Below the pieces are notes generated by a model. That model made no database searches and had not been told where the DNA came from. It was given only the letters and a program-made list of their open reading frames with translations. Below, piece by piece: positions 1-10,419 of a stretch of DNA of 64,000 bases. The position numbers and the translations under genes were made by a program. This DNA is from Protopterus annectens (lineage: Eukaryota > Chordata > Ceratodontiformes > Protopteridae): NCBI RefSeq assembly GCF_019279795.1, contig NC_056745.1:1492996989-1493060988 (forward strand), in the 5' to 3' direction. Every line of letters starts with the position of its first letter. Within the stretch, counting starts at the first letter, position 1.

Positions 1-760
1 GACTGCACCGGTGAATGAAGTGCTGGGGATTGAGAAATGATAGTAGCACCTCTACCTAAAATATTACTGTTGCCCACAGAAACATGTCCTGATCCAGAAA
101 AACAAACTGTTAGAACCAATAGTCCACTGCAGTGAGACTGGTGCTAAAGAAGGTTGAACAGGCAGAGAGGGTTGCACCGGCAGAGATGGTTGCACAGAAA
201 CTGTAGCTGGAATATTTTGAAGTAAAACTTTTGACTGTGTTGTTTGAGGCAAATTCAGGTGGGAAGGAGTAAACGGAGCTGCAGTGGTGAAAATGTTCTG
301 CTGTGGCTGATAAGACATTCCCACCAAAACCACATCCACAACATTAAAAACCGACGCTGGGACTGGGTTAGATGCAGAATAATGGGAAACAGGAATATTA
401 GGTCTAGAGGAATCGGAACGAAAATTCCTATAACTAAACCTAAAACCTCCATCAGATCTCAGTGGATAAGCTCTGTTATGCTGATATATATATATATATC
501 TATATATATATATATGTGTGTGTGTGTGTATATACAACATGGTGGTGGAAATTACTAGAAAATAGAAGTCTAAACCAACTGCATTTGAAGGACTGAATGT
601 AGTAACAGAGATGAAAACTGGGAATGGGATATTTAGAAAGTGGTTGGAGCAAATTACATAGAAATAAATGGAAATTGTAGGAACAATACACACAGAATAA
701 TTGTCTGTAGGAGGAGTGAAGTTTAAGGGAAGGTGGGGATTTTGCATATTATGTAGTATC
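1..760 (-). pseudogene. Fragment of a Penelope-like element N-terminal ORF
   Basis: A 227-codon open frame (747 down to 64) is low-complexity and rich in Pro, Ser, Gln and Asn. Its middle part, with the motif AYPLRSDGGFRFSYRNF, resembles a minus-strand stretch near 62600-62640 (AYPLKSNG in one frame, RFSFKNF in the next) that lies in the N-terminal region of the PLE ending this window. I infer a fragment of the same element family; no catalytic domain is present. A (TA)n/(TG)n microsatellite has expanded inside it and is read as alternating His/Thr and Ile/Tyr. The element continues past the left edge or is truncated. Assignment rests only on this local similarity. Confidence 0.4.
483..536. 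repeat. (TA)n/(TG)n microsatellite
   Basis: Alternating TA for about 30 bp, then TG for about 15 bp, inside the PLE-like fragment. It explains the odd His/Thr/Ile/Tyr run in the minus-strand translation. Confidence 0.9.
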
Positions 761-1829
761 GGACTGATAGTTATGAAAGAACACTATGTATAATGTGTGT
801 AACTGGAAACTCGTTGATATGGTTTGTTTTCTTTTATGATAATTTATGTTTGCCTTTGTCTTAAGTGATAATTTAATAAAGGTCTTTAAAAAAAAAATAT
901 GAGATTTGCACCATCAAATGTGGAAGTTCTCTGTGATGCCCCCAGCTTCTTCAATTTCAGTTAATTTAAGTTTTTACTGCTTGGAATTCTTTCCATCAGT
1001 TACCCACTGCAGAAGTTGTTCAACATTATGTGCATCAAATCTTTTTTACTATAGGAGAAGGCCTTTTGCAGTTGGTGAACTCTAACGTCTTGTAGCAACC
1101 TGCATCATGATGGTTTGTCCACCCAATATCTGCAGGATGAATTGCCGCATTGCTTGGGCATTTCTTTTCTTTTTCTACTTACTTATTGATTTGGAGTTGA
1201 ACTGGGGGAATGCAGAATTGAACCTGTTGTTCCTGTCCTCAGTATGATGTCACACGTGTACCTCCCCAAGGCCGTGTATGATACCCTGACAATGGTAATA
1301 AGGGATAATCTTGAATTTTACCAAGCTGAATGGTACCCAACAAGGGAATTCTAATCCATTCCAAGTCCATTGCTGTGGCAAGTGTGCACCTGTTTTGTTT
1401 TATTTATTTTTACAGTGTGAGTTCTAGAAATTGTAAGAACTTGTATAACACTATATAGGAAGAAGATAATCACCTTGGTCCAGGTAATGTATAATGCTTA
1501 TTTGTAAAATGTACATCTATTTATATATCTTTGGTAGTCTTTCTTTTGCACTGCAGCATTTCAGCAGCTCATTTGTTTTCTAAGTTTGATGCTGTTCAAG
1601 GCAGGTAATGACCTTTGACATTTTTATTTTTTTGGTTAAAATGCACCATGTTAGCCTTTCAACTGGGATTATGTGTCTTTTGTACACTTTGTGTATGGAG
1701 CTCAACTAGATAGGCACTGAGTTTACAACCTATTATCCGACAGTTTTAGAACTGCTCTGAAGCCCATGTCTTTGAATCTGTTCTATTCAAGAACATTTCC
1801 GTTAAATCTGCACACTAGCAGTTTATCTA
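761..1829. other. Intronic stretch without recognisable gene
   Basis: An AATAAA-like signal followed by A9 at about 870-898 could be the tail of an old poly(A) retrotransposon on the plus strand. The rest is AT-rich with no open frame above background and no motif I recognise. Confidence 0.5.
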
Positions 1830-2120
1830 GCTGTCTGTCCTTCCTTTGTTGATAGGGTTAGTCCTACTTGGCTAGTGATATCTTTTCAAGGTGGTATTTA
1901 TACTACTAGAGGAAATTTGGCCGGAGCATCATTAAACTTTCCCCTACTCTTTTAGGAAGGTGCCTTGGGATCTTTAACATCCACCTGAGCTGCCAACAAG
2001 TTAAGTTGAAGGGACTTTAGTTTAACTTCTTGTTTGCACCAGTACTGCACAGATGTATATATTACATTCGCACGTGTTGGTATACATGCACATTCTTGCT
2101 GTAACAAACACACAAGCATA
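1830..2120 (+). repeat. Ancient dispersed SINE-like repeat, copy 1
   Basis: Shares a diverged block with 22150-22440: a CTACTTGGCTAGT-type start, a TTCCCCTACTCTTTT block, then GGGATCTTTAACATCC and CTGAGCTGCCAACAAG. The GGGATCTTTTAC...CTGAG core recalls a SINE tail widespread in fish and sharks, from memory only. No tRNA head is visible here. Confidence 0.5.
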
Positions 2121-2309
2121 CTTGCACACTGTTTCATGTGGGGTCTGTTCTTCCACTCCGTACGTTTTCTGTTTCTGACACCATGACTCCCATTCCTGCT
2201 GAAATAATCCTCTTTAAATTTTGTTCTGCTTTGTCATACATTCTTCAGTCAGACTTTCACAAGACACTCCAGGACTTAGTCATTACTAATCTAGTCATTG
2301 ATTAATAGC

Positions 2310-3073
2310 AGTGATTCTTTATCAGTTATGTCTACTTCAGTATTATGTTCTATAACAATATGATCCATGCTGAGGTATTACATTATGTAGTAATATGATC
2401 CATAATCAGGTATGTCTACACCAGTATCAGTAGATTATGTAGTAATGCGATCCATAATCGGGTATGTCTACACCAGTATCAGGTATGTCTACACCAGTAT
2501 CAGTAGATTATGTAGTAATGTGATCCATAATCAGGTATGTCTACACCAGTATCAGTAGATTATGTAGTAATGTGATCCATAATCAGGTATGTTTGCACCA
2601 GTATCAGTAGGTTATGCAGTAATATGATCCATAATCAGGTATGTCTTCACCAGTATCAGTAGGTTATATAGTAATATGATGTTTTGTCTGAAGTAAGTGT
2701 ACAGCACTATTGTTACATTTTGTAGTAATGTGATCCTTTGATAGGTATGACATTGTGTAGTAGTAGGATCCATTGTCAAGTATGACTACAGCAATATTGT
2801 TACATTACATTACATAGTAATAGGATCTAATGGCTGGTATTATGTTATATAGAAATATGATCCATTATCAGGTATGTCTTCAGAAATATCCTTACATTAT
2901 ATAGTAATATGATGCACTGACACTTATGACTACAGCAGTATTGTTACATTGTGTAGTAATAGTGTAGTAATATGATCTATTGTCAGGTATGACTATAGCA
3001 GTATTGTTACATTGTGTACGAATAGGATCTATTTTCAGGTATGACTACAGCAGCATTGTTACATTGTGTAGTA
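2310..3073. repeat. Degenerate 52-bp satellite, left block
   Basis: About fourteen imperfect units of a 52-bp motif containing GTAGTAATATGATCCAT, CAGGTATG and ACAGCAGTATTGTTACATT. The array continues at 13293-13494 and 14496-14560, so one original array was opened by LINE copy A and again by an RTE element. Confidence 0.85.
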
Positions 3074-3511
3074 TTTTGGGCTAAATTCTATCTCTTTAAT
3101 CTTTCTGATATAAAAAATGCATTTGCACAGTTTTTGAGTCTGTATAAGCTCAGCAGATCCTGCCCAGGAGTCCTGCAGAGACCTACAGTGCCAGAAAGAC
3201 AAAAGGAGAGACTTTGGAGTGTTTAGGTTTTTCTTGCTTTTTACTACTATTTCCACTCGTTTTCTGGCGTTTATTGCTTCTCAAAATGCTATTTTTTTTA
3301 CTGAAAATTGCATTTACTTGTGCCTGCACTTTGTTAGTCATTTTTGCTGTAAATTGTATTTAATTGTGTCTAGCTTCCCACTCAAGTGTGATAGCCATTA
3401 CTGCACTGGAAAAGTTGTTTATTACCTGTTTCTACTGTTTTTCCTGAAAAAACAAAACAAAAGCAAAAAAATCTTGCTATTTTCTCATTTTACTAAGCTA
3501 GAAAAGTCCAG

Positions 3512-3681
3512 ATGTTCTTCATCTCACATTGCTGCAGTCCTTACACTTGGGTAGTCCGCTGTCCTCGGTCAGCCCGAATATCAAAGTATTAGGCTGACGT
3601 CGGTCAAGGCGCTTAAGACTGACATCAGGACGTCAGGGTACAAATGCGCATGACCGACGTCATATCCTCAGTCTTTTTTGC
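3512..3681 (+). repeat. DIRS copy A left inverted terminal repeat
   Basis: Begins ATGTTCTTCATCTCAC and continues through GGGTAGTCCGCTGTCCTCGG and CGACGTCATATCCTCAGTC. Its reverse complement recurs at 8746-8907. The outermost 20 or so bases (up to CTCACATT) are specific to this end. Confidence 0.9.
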
Positions 3682-3820
3682 CGCATGGTCCGATGCAGAA
3701 GCAGCGTTGCAAGTGCCGTCGCTCTGAAATTTTTCAATTCAGAGTTTCAGACCGAGTCAAAGTTGGCTAAGTACCCGCTGGGGAATATTTTAGTTTTTCT
3801 TGCCTCAGTGGTTTACCGGA

Positions 3821-5512
3821 TGTCAGAAAAAGTGAATAACTGTATTTCTTGTGGGAAACAGATACCGCATAGGGACTATCATACTTTGTGTATTCCTTGT
3901 TTGGGGCCTGAGCACGACGTTGTTGGGTGTCGCTTTTGTGCTAGGTTCAATAAGCGCACTATTGCCGGTTAGATTGTGCCAGGTTGGTCTTCGAAGCGGT
4001 GCAATTATAATATGCCGCCGGATGCTCCGGCCCGCAAGAAGCGCAAAGACAAAGCAGCTAAACCCAGGCAAGAAGAGTCCCGTGCATCGACGCCGGTTCT
4101 TTAGAGTCAGTGGAACGGTGGTTCCGGAGGCTTCTCTCGAGTCCCAGGGGGAGACTTTGATATTGCAGGATGTGGCCTCTCAGGAGGCAGGTCAGGCTGA
4201 AGGGGCTTCTCAGGTTACTGTACTCCCCTCCCTTCCTAGGGTGGTTAGGCCCTCTCCTTCTGTTTCCAAGGCTTCTCCCAGAGGCAGGCCAGGGTTAGCT
4301 TCTGTTGGTGTCACTCCTAGTTCATCAGGATCTGTGCCCAAGAAGCACATGCTTAAAATGGCAGAAGATTTAATTACTTTGATTAGAGGTTCTTTGCCCC
4401 CTCCTGATAAGCGGCCTAGGGTGGAACCAGAGTTGGGGAGTTTTGAGCAGGCTTCGGATGTTTCAGAGTCTTCGGCTGAAGACTTGCAGGAGTACTCTCC
4501 TTATTCTGATTCTGATGTAGATGATTCTACTCCTTCTGCTTCTCCTCCAGAGGATTTTTCTTTTTCAGAGACTCTTCATTCGATGAGGGAACATTTTAAG
4601 TGGGAAGGTCAGGACTTCTCTGATTCCAGGAAAAGGCTTAGGGAATTTTTGCTTTTACCCCAGCATAGGCCTTTGGCTATACCACCTGTTCTGGATGTTG
4701 TGGAAGATGTGTTTGCAGAGGCTTCACTTAATCCTGATTCTTTGCCTCCTGCTCCTGTTAAACCGGATAGGTATTACAGGGTGCCTGAGGCTCATAAATA
4801 TCTTTATAAGAGTCCCAGGGCGGACCCAGAAACTGTTAGTCAGGGACCTAAGGGTGTCAAGGCCTCTGTTGTAAAAAATCCGGTTCCTCCAGATAAAGAG
4901 GCCAGAGCTTTGGATAGATGGGGAAAGAAAGTCTATACTTCTTCCACCTTAGCTATGAGGGCTTTGAATTGCCAGTTTCACATGTTGAAATATCAAAACT
5001 ATCTTCTTTCTCAATTGAAGTCTAAGGTAGATGCTCTGGCGGAAGGCATTGAGTGTAAAGAATTACAAGATTTGGTACATGTCTCTGAACAGGTGGGTAA
5101 GCATTCTTTACAATGTGGTTTTGATGCTGTACAGGCCTCGTCTAGGGTGGCTGCCACTGGGTCAGTTCTTCGCAGGCACGCCTGGCTGAGGGATCAGAAT
5201 TTATCTGACCATGTTAAGACAAGGATTTTGGATGCTCCTTTACAGTCTGATGTGTTGTTTGGTTCACCTGTGGAGTCAGTCTTGAAGAAAATGGAAGACA
5301 AGGCTAAGTCTATGCAGGCTGTTAAAGATTTTTGCAAGTTCAGCCCGAAGTTTAGTAGGAATTGGCCTGCTAAGGGGTGGACGATTCTTCTTATGATTCA
5401 CAGTCTAGGGGTAGATCTAGACGTGGTAGGGGCAGAGCTCAGAGCTACTTCAGACCTAGAACAGGGAGTTCACCTGCACAATCTTGGTGAGGCAGGGCCA
5501 GTCCTTTCGTAA
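3821..5512 (+). pseudogene. gag: DIRS gag-like protein (ORF1), frameshifted
   Basis: Probable start MSEKV at 3821. It is followed by a Cys/His-rich segment (CISCGKQIPHRDYHTLC then CLGPEH and CRFC) that looks like a small zinc-binding module, then a stop at 3970-3972. A short basic stretch (ARKKRKDK) lies in the same frame at about 4030, and from about 4095 the long frame continues to 5512. It carries Ser/Pro/Glu-rich segments and a conserved middle block (HFKWEGQDFSDSRKRLREF, about 4590-4650). DIRS ORF1 proteins are assumed to be nucleic-acid-binding capsid-like proteins; no function can be read directly. The same start module recurs on the minus strand at 52170-52316 and the middle block at about 54060 in the other DIRS copies, supporting a common ORF1. 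Confidence 0.8.
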
Positions 5513-5568
5513 ACAGGCCCAATGACCTACCTTTTCAGCTGCCAGATCCTTCTTGCCTGGCAGCACCT

Positions 5569-7335
5569 TTGGGAGGAAGGTTGGCACTCTTCAAGGAAAA
5601 TTGGAGTTTGATTACCCAAGACAGATGGGTATTGGATATCATACACCAAGGTTACAGGTTTTATTTCCATACCTTGCCTCCTTTCAAAGGCATGCCGGAC
5701 GTTCCTCCTCAGCAAAGACGAGAGGCTCACAAACAAATTTCTCTGCTACTTCAAATAGGGGCCATACAACCAGTCCCTCTGCCAGAAGTGGGCCTAGGAT
5801 TTTATTCTCGCCTGTTCCTAGTACCAAAGAAGGGGAACACGTGGAGACCAATTTTGGATTTATCTATCCTCAACACTTATCTGGACATTCCCAAGTTCAA
5901 AATGTTGACGTTACAACAGCTTTTACCTCTGCTGGGCAAAGATCACTGGATGGTGACTCTGGATCTCAAGGAGGCTTACCTTCATGTTCCTATCAGGCTA
6001 AGTTGCAGGAAGTATCTGCGCTGGGCTGGGACTTCTCATTATCAGTTCTCTGCATTGCCCTTTGGCTTATCTACTGCGCCCAGAGTGTTCACGAAGGTTC
6101 TGGCTCCAGTGATAGCTTTCTTCAGGCTAAGAGGAATACAGATCTATCCTTATTTGGACGATTGCCTGATTCTGGCCCAAGTAAAGGACGAACTTCTTCA
6201 TCATTTACAATATGTGATAGCAGTGCTAAGATGCCTGGGGTATTCTGTGAACGAAATAAAGTCCAGTCTAGTACCCTCTCAGGACATGTGCTTTCTGGGT
6301 GTGAGACTGAATACAGCATCCCAGATGGCCTTTTGACCCGGACAAACAAAATAATCTTTCTTTACTTCCATCAATTGTCTCATCAGTCCAGGCTGACTGC
6401 AAGGACAGTCCTTCAAGCCTTGGGGTTCATGGCATCTTGTATTCTGGTGCTTCCCAATGCCAAACTGCATATGAGGAAGCTACAATGGTATCTCAAAAAT
6501 GTATGGACACAGCACTGCCAAGATATGGACACTGTCATTCAGATAATACCTTGCATTCAAAAGGAATTTTTGTGGTGGGCTCAGGAATGTCACCTAAACA
6601 AGGGACTCTCTGTGACCCGGCCAGAGGAGAGTCAGATTCTAACGATAGATGCCTCAGACAAAGCTTGGGGAGCTCATCTAAATGGAAAGTGGGTACAAGA
6701 CACGTGGCCTGCCAGACTTCAACATCTACATATCAACTTGAAGGAGATGTTAGCAGTCCAATTTGCATTAATAGCTTTCAAGGATTTACTTCTTCCAGGG
6801 CAGGTGTTGGTTCTAACAGACAGCACAACTGTCATGTGGTACATCAACAAGCAAGGGGGAACACATTCTTATCCTCTATGCAGACAAGCAATGATTTTGT
6901 GGGAGACTGCTCTCAGTTTACAGCTAAATCTTCAGGCAAGGTTTCTGCCGGAGCACAGAACTCCTTAGCAGATGTGTTGAGCAGACAAATTATGGATCCC
7001 CACGAGTGGAAATTGGATCCTCATGTATTTCAGAAATTGACAGTGTTATGGGGAACTCCAGACATAGATCTGTTCGCTTCTCCACTAAACTACCAGCTGC
7101 CAAAGTTTTGCACAAAAGGTTTCATCCCACAGCTTGGAAAGTGGATGCTCTTTCATTCACTTGGAGCAATCTTCATGTGTATGCCTTTCCACCTCTGCCT
7201 CTCCTCCCAAAGGTACTCCTGAAGGTCAGACAGGACAAGCCAAAGATGATTTTAATAGCTCCAGATTGGCCTCGACAGCACTGGTACCCATTACTGAGAA
7301 GTCTGGTATGGGAGCCTCCATGGCCTTTGCCTTGA
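5569..7335 (+). pseudogene. pol: DIRS reverse transcriptase-RNase H, frameshifted
   Basis: Reverse transcriptase motifs lie in one frame from 5569 to 6336: RPILDLSILN, then VTLDLKEAYLHVPI (first catalytic Asp), FSALPFGLSTAPRVFTK, and the YLDDCLIL box at about 6150-6175 holding the other two Asp residues. The frame then shifts. The connection and RNase H follow to about 6968, with LTIDASDKAWGAHLNG, INLKEMLAVQFAL and LTDSTTVMWYINKQGG carrying the acidic residues. Another shift leads to LADVLSRQ, and a further one to the segment typical of DIRS after RNase H (DIDLFASPLNYQLPKF, then YAFPPLPLLPK in another frame) ending near 7335. At least three frame changes make it nonfunctional. The motif order and the recombinase immediately downstream identify it as DIRS rather than Ty3/Gypsy. 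Confidence 0.92.
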
Positions 7336-7456
7336 TTCCACACCTGCTGTCTCAGGAGAACAGTCATTTACTCAATGTCAAACTTCACTCTCTTCACCTA
7401 ACAGCCTGGCATATTCTGTTTTAAACCCTGGAGGGTCTCGGCTTCCACAGCAAGTT

Positions 7457-8440
7457 TTGAATGTTATTTTGGAGGCCAGAAGGCCTAGTACAAGGAAAGT
7501 GTACGCAGATAAATGGAAGAGATTTTTATTTTGGAGTACAGCAAAGGAATTTGATGTTTCTAAGCCTAATTTAAGTGTGGCTCTTCAATATCTTACTGAG
7601 TTACTGGACAAAGGTTTGTCCTCTTCTATTAAGGTTCATGCTGCAGCAATTTCTGCTCACTATGACTGACACCCACCATTGTTTTCTCATCCTTTGTTTA
7701 AGCAATTCCTTAGAGGGCAAAGAATATAAGACCCCATGTAGAGCTCCTACTCCTGCTTGGGATCTCAATTTTGTGTTGGAGAAACTCACTCTACAACCTT
7801 TTGAGCCTGCAGCTACTGCCGAGTTGAAATATTTATCATGGAAGACTGCTTTTTTGTTGGCCATTACCTCTGCGAGAAGGGTTTCTGAATTACAGGCCCT
7901 TATGGCGGTTGAGCCTTTCTTAATTTTCCATAAGGATAGGGTATCTTTAATCCTTCCTATATGCCTAAAGTGGTTTCTAGTGTGGCTTTAAACCAAACTA
8001 TTCATTTGCCTACTTTTTATGCAAACCCCAAAATAAAGGGGAAAAGATTTTGCACACTTTGGATATACACAGGCAGTTGCGATATTATTTGAGCAGAACT
8101 AAAGGGTTCAGGCAGTCTCAGCAGTTATTTGTTTCATTTGCTTTGGGTTCTCAGGGCAAGCCTGTGTCAAAACAAACTATTTCTAAGTGGATTGGGTTTT
8201 GTATTGCTTTCTGTTATTCCCATCATGGTAAAGAGATTCCAGCTGGGATTAGGCCTCATTCCACTAGGGCTACTGCCACTTCTACAGCTTTTAAGGGGTG
8301 GCAACTAAAGATATTTTGGAGGCAGCTACTTGGAGTTCAGTGCATACTTTCTCTAAGCATTACCACCTTCCACTTTACTCTAAATCTAGGGCTGGTTTTG
8401 CCACTGCAATTTTACAGGGCATTTTGGCAGCTCCTACTGC
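7457..8440 (+). pseudogene. DIRS tyrosine recombinase, frameshifted
   Basis: An integrase replaced by a phage-type tyrosine recombinase is the hallmark of DIRS elements. The N-terminal SAM-like part is read from RRPSTRKVYADKWKRFLFW (about 7480). The first catalytic Arg is in AITSARRVSELQAL (about 7860-7900). The H-x-x-R box is RPHSTRATATS (about 8250-8285). After another frameshift the nucleophile Tyr is probably in FSKHYHLPLY (about 8350-8380). All four catalytic positions can be located, but across at least three reading frames, so the protein is broken. The degraded second copy retains only the first codons of this domain at 55560-55581. Confidence 0.88.
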
Positions 8441-8481
8441 TTTATAGTTTTGCCATCCTCCCTTACCTCTGCTTTGGGATT

Positions 8482-8576
8482 CTACCCAAGTGTAAGGACT
8501 GCAGCAATGTGAGATGAAGAACATAGTACAGTTTTGTACCTACCATAAATGTAGATGTTCGAAGATCCACATTGCT
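8482..8576 (+). repeat. DIRS internal complementary region
   Basis: Bases 8482-8524 are the reverse complement of the left outer end (3512-3554). Bases 8525-8576 are the reverse complement of the right outer end (about 8885-8938). The two blocks abut, as if copied from a left-right end junction. In DIRS-1 models this region templates completion of the termini during circle formation. Confidence 0.92.
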
Positions 8577-8730
8577 CTCCCTCCTTCCCCTCTGTAGTTA
8601 GAGGCGGTTGTGTGGTTTGGGTTGTGAATATTGTGGATATTGTATATATTGTACATATGATTAGTGCAAGGGTGGCTGGTTGTTTTTTGCTGTCTTTTGG
8701 TTTTGACCTTTCTTTTCAGGGTCTTCTGAC

Positions 8731-8938
8731 ATCTGGGGCAAGAAAAGACTGAGGATATGACGTCGGTCATGCGCATTTGTACCCTGACGTCCTGATGTCA
8801 GTCTTAAGCGCCTTGACCGACGTCAGCCTAATACTTTGATATTCGGGCCGACCGAGGACAGCGGACTACCCAAGTGTAAGGACTGCAGCAATGTGGATCT
8901 TCGAACATCTACATTTATGGTAGGTACAAAACTGTACT
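8731..8938 (+). repeat. DIRS copy A right inverted terminal repeat and right outer end
   Basis: 8746-8907 is the inverted copy of 3512-3681. It is followed by an end-specific extension ACATTTATGGTAGGTACAAA and ACTGTACT, which the left end lacks but the internal complementary region contains. Confidence 0.9.
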
Positions 8939-9413
8939 TTTCAGATACCTGTTGATACCCGGGCTGTGTTTGAGCTTGTGTGTTGGCCATACCTTACTTG
9001 GGCAAAAAGGAAGATTCTTTGCTCACCATTGAGAGTGGGGAGCTTTGAACAGTTTACCTGTCTTTGGAGCATTGGTTTCTGCCCAGAATCAAGTTTTATT
9101 GGCCGTTTTGGGCTAAACTCTCTCTTTAATCTTTCAGATATAAAGTCACATTTATGCGGTTTTGCGCATCGCGCAGTGGCGGTTAACTAGGGTTAAGTTA
9201 TCCCCGGCCCCACTTAGTCTGCTCTTCAGTTTTTCCCTTGGTACTTGCCAGTTCTTTCAGTTTTAGCACTGAAATCAATACTTTTTAGACTAGCACTTGG
9301 CACAAAAAGAGTCAGAAGCACTATATAAGCTATAATACTAGATCCCCAATAGTTGTCTGTAGAGAACAGTCATATTACTCTCCCCAAAAACAAATTCCTT
9401 AAACCATTCAGGC

Positions 9414-10390
9414 ATGTCAAAGAGCCGGTTTCCAGCGGGTTCCCCTGTGCACCTGATGAATTTGGGCATACCTGAGGCAATGTCACAACTGCCTCATGTA
9501 CACAGACAACCCTTTCCTCCAACCAGAAGACACCAAAATCTGTGAGAGATGCACTTATATAGCTAAACTTGAAGCAAAGCTCTCTCCAGTCATGACTGGA
9601 ATTGACAGTCAAGAGGAGAAGTTAGCAACCTTCAGCACACCGCCTACTACACATAGACCCACCATACATCCAAATGCGAACTCCCCACATAGATACATAA
9701 AGACATATTCGAAGGCTCTAAATAAAAATCTGTGGAAACAACAGAGACCTCCAAAGCAGACACACAAGCAACCTACACCCACAAACACACCCCAATCATC
9801 ACATAACCACAAAAACCAGTGTGCCACACAATCACAGTCCCTAAGGCAAAACACCATAGCTAACACACTTGTAATAGGTGACTCCATAGTCAAGCACACC
9901 TATGTCCCTCTCACCAGGCTGGATAAGGAGAACGTCACTGTCAGTCGTTTGTTGGGCACTAGAATCCACCACAATACCCACTCACTCAGGTCACTCCACA
10001 AGAAGTACAAATATGACTCTGTCATTGTCCATGTTGGTGTGAAGAAACTAAGAAGTACCTCCCTGGACTACATGAAAAGGGACATAGAAGAGCTTTCTGA
10101 TTATGTAATCAAGGTAGGTATGACCCTAGCCCTGTCTAGCATCTTACCCTCACCAAGTATGATACCACAGTGCAAGGAAAAATGATAAATTTCAACAATT
10201 GGCTAAGTTTTTGGTGTCATTCATAGGGGATCCAGTATCTGCCTGAGATGACATGCTCGACAAGCCTCGATGCTTTGCCATCGATGGCTTGCACCTGTCA
10301 CCCCTGGGATTCAGAATACTGGCTAAGGCTCTTGCCACCCCCATAGTGCCTTTTTTAGGCATGGCTGAAAAAACAAATCCACCACCGTAA
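9414..10390 (+). pseudogene. LINE copy A ORF1 (zinc-finger-like, SGNH esterase), broken
   Basis: Homologous throughout to ORF1 of copy B. It begins near 9414 (MSKSRFPAGSP), shifts frame by 9496, and shows a CxxC motif (CERCTYIAKLEAKL), a Lys/Gln/Thr-rich linker, then an SGNH-hydrolase-type domain. The GDS block is VIGDSIVKHT (about 9870-9900), the strand-3 block reads VIVHVGVKKLR where copy B has the typical GVNDLR, and the terminal block is GLHLSPLGF after a frameshift (about 10285-10315). The altered GVND block and the frameshift after 10185 make it defective. CR1/L2-clade ORF1 proteins with esterase domains are known from fish and other vertebrates. Confidence 0.82.
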
Positions 10391-10419
10391 CAAGTGCTAG
10401 CGATAATAAACCGAGGGTC

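Larger units (their letters stand above)
3512..8938 (+). mobile_element. DIRS-type tyrosine-recombinase retrotransposon, copy A
   Basis: A 5.4-kb element with the full DIRS-1 layout: gag-like ORF, reverse transcriptase with RNase H, tyrosine recombinase, inverted terminal repeats, and an internal complementary region near the right end that is complementary to both outer ends. Elements of this family integrate with a tyrosine recombinase from a circular intermediate, so no target duplication is expected, and none is seen. It sits in the 5'UTR of LINE copy A; copy B shows the uninterrupted site. The coding regions carry several frameshifts and stops, so the copy is defective, although its ends look well preserved. 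Confidence 0.93.

Noticed and set aside
3851..5512. A 553-codon frame as a host gene
   Set aside because: It lies inside the DIRS element between its terminal repeats, and pieces of the same protein recur in the other DIRS copies.
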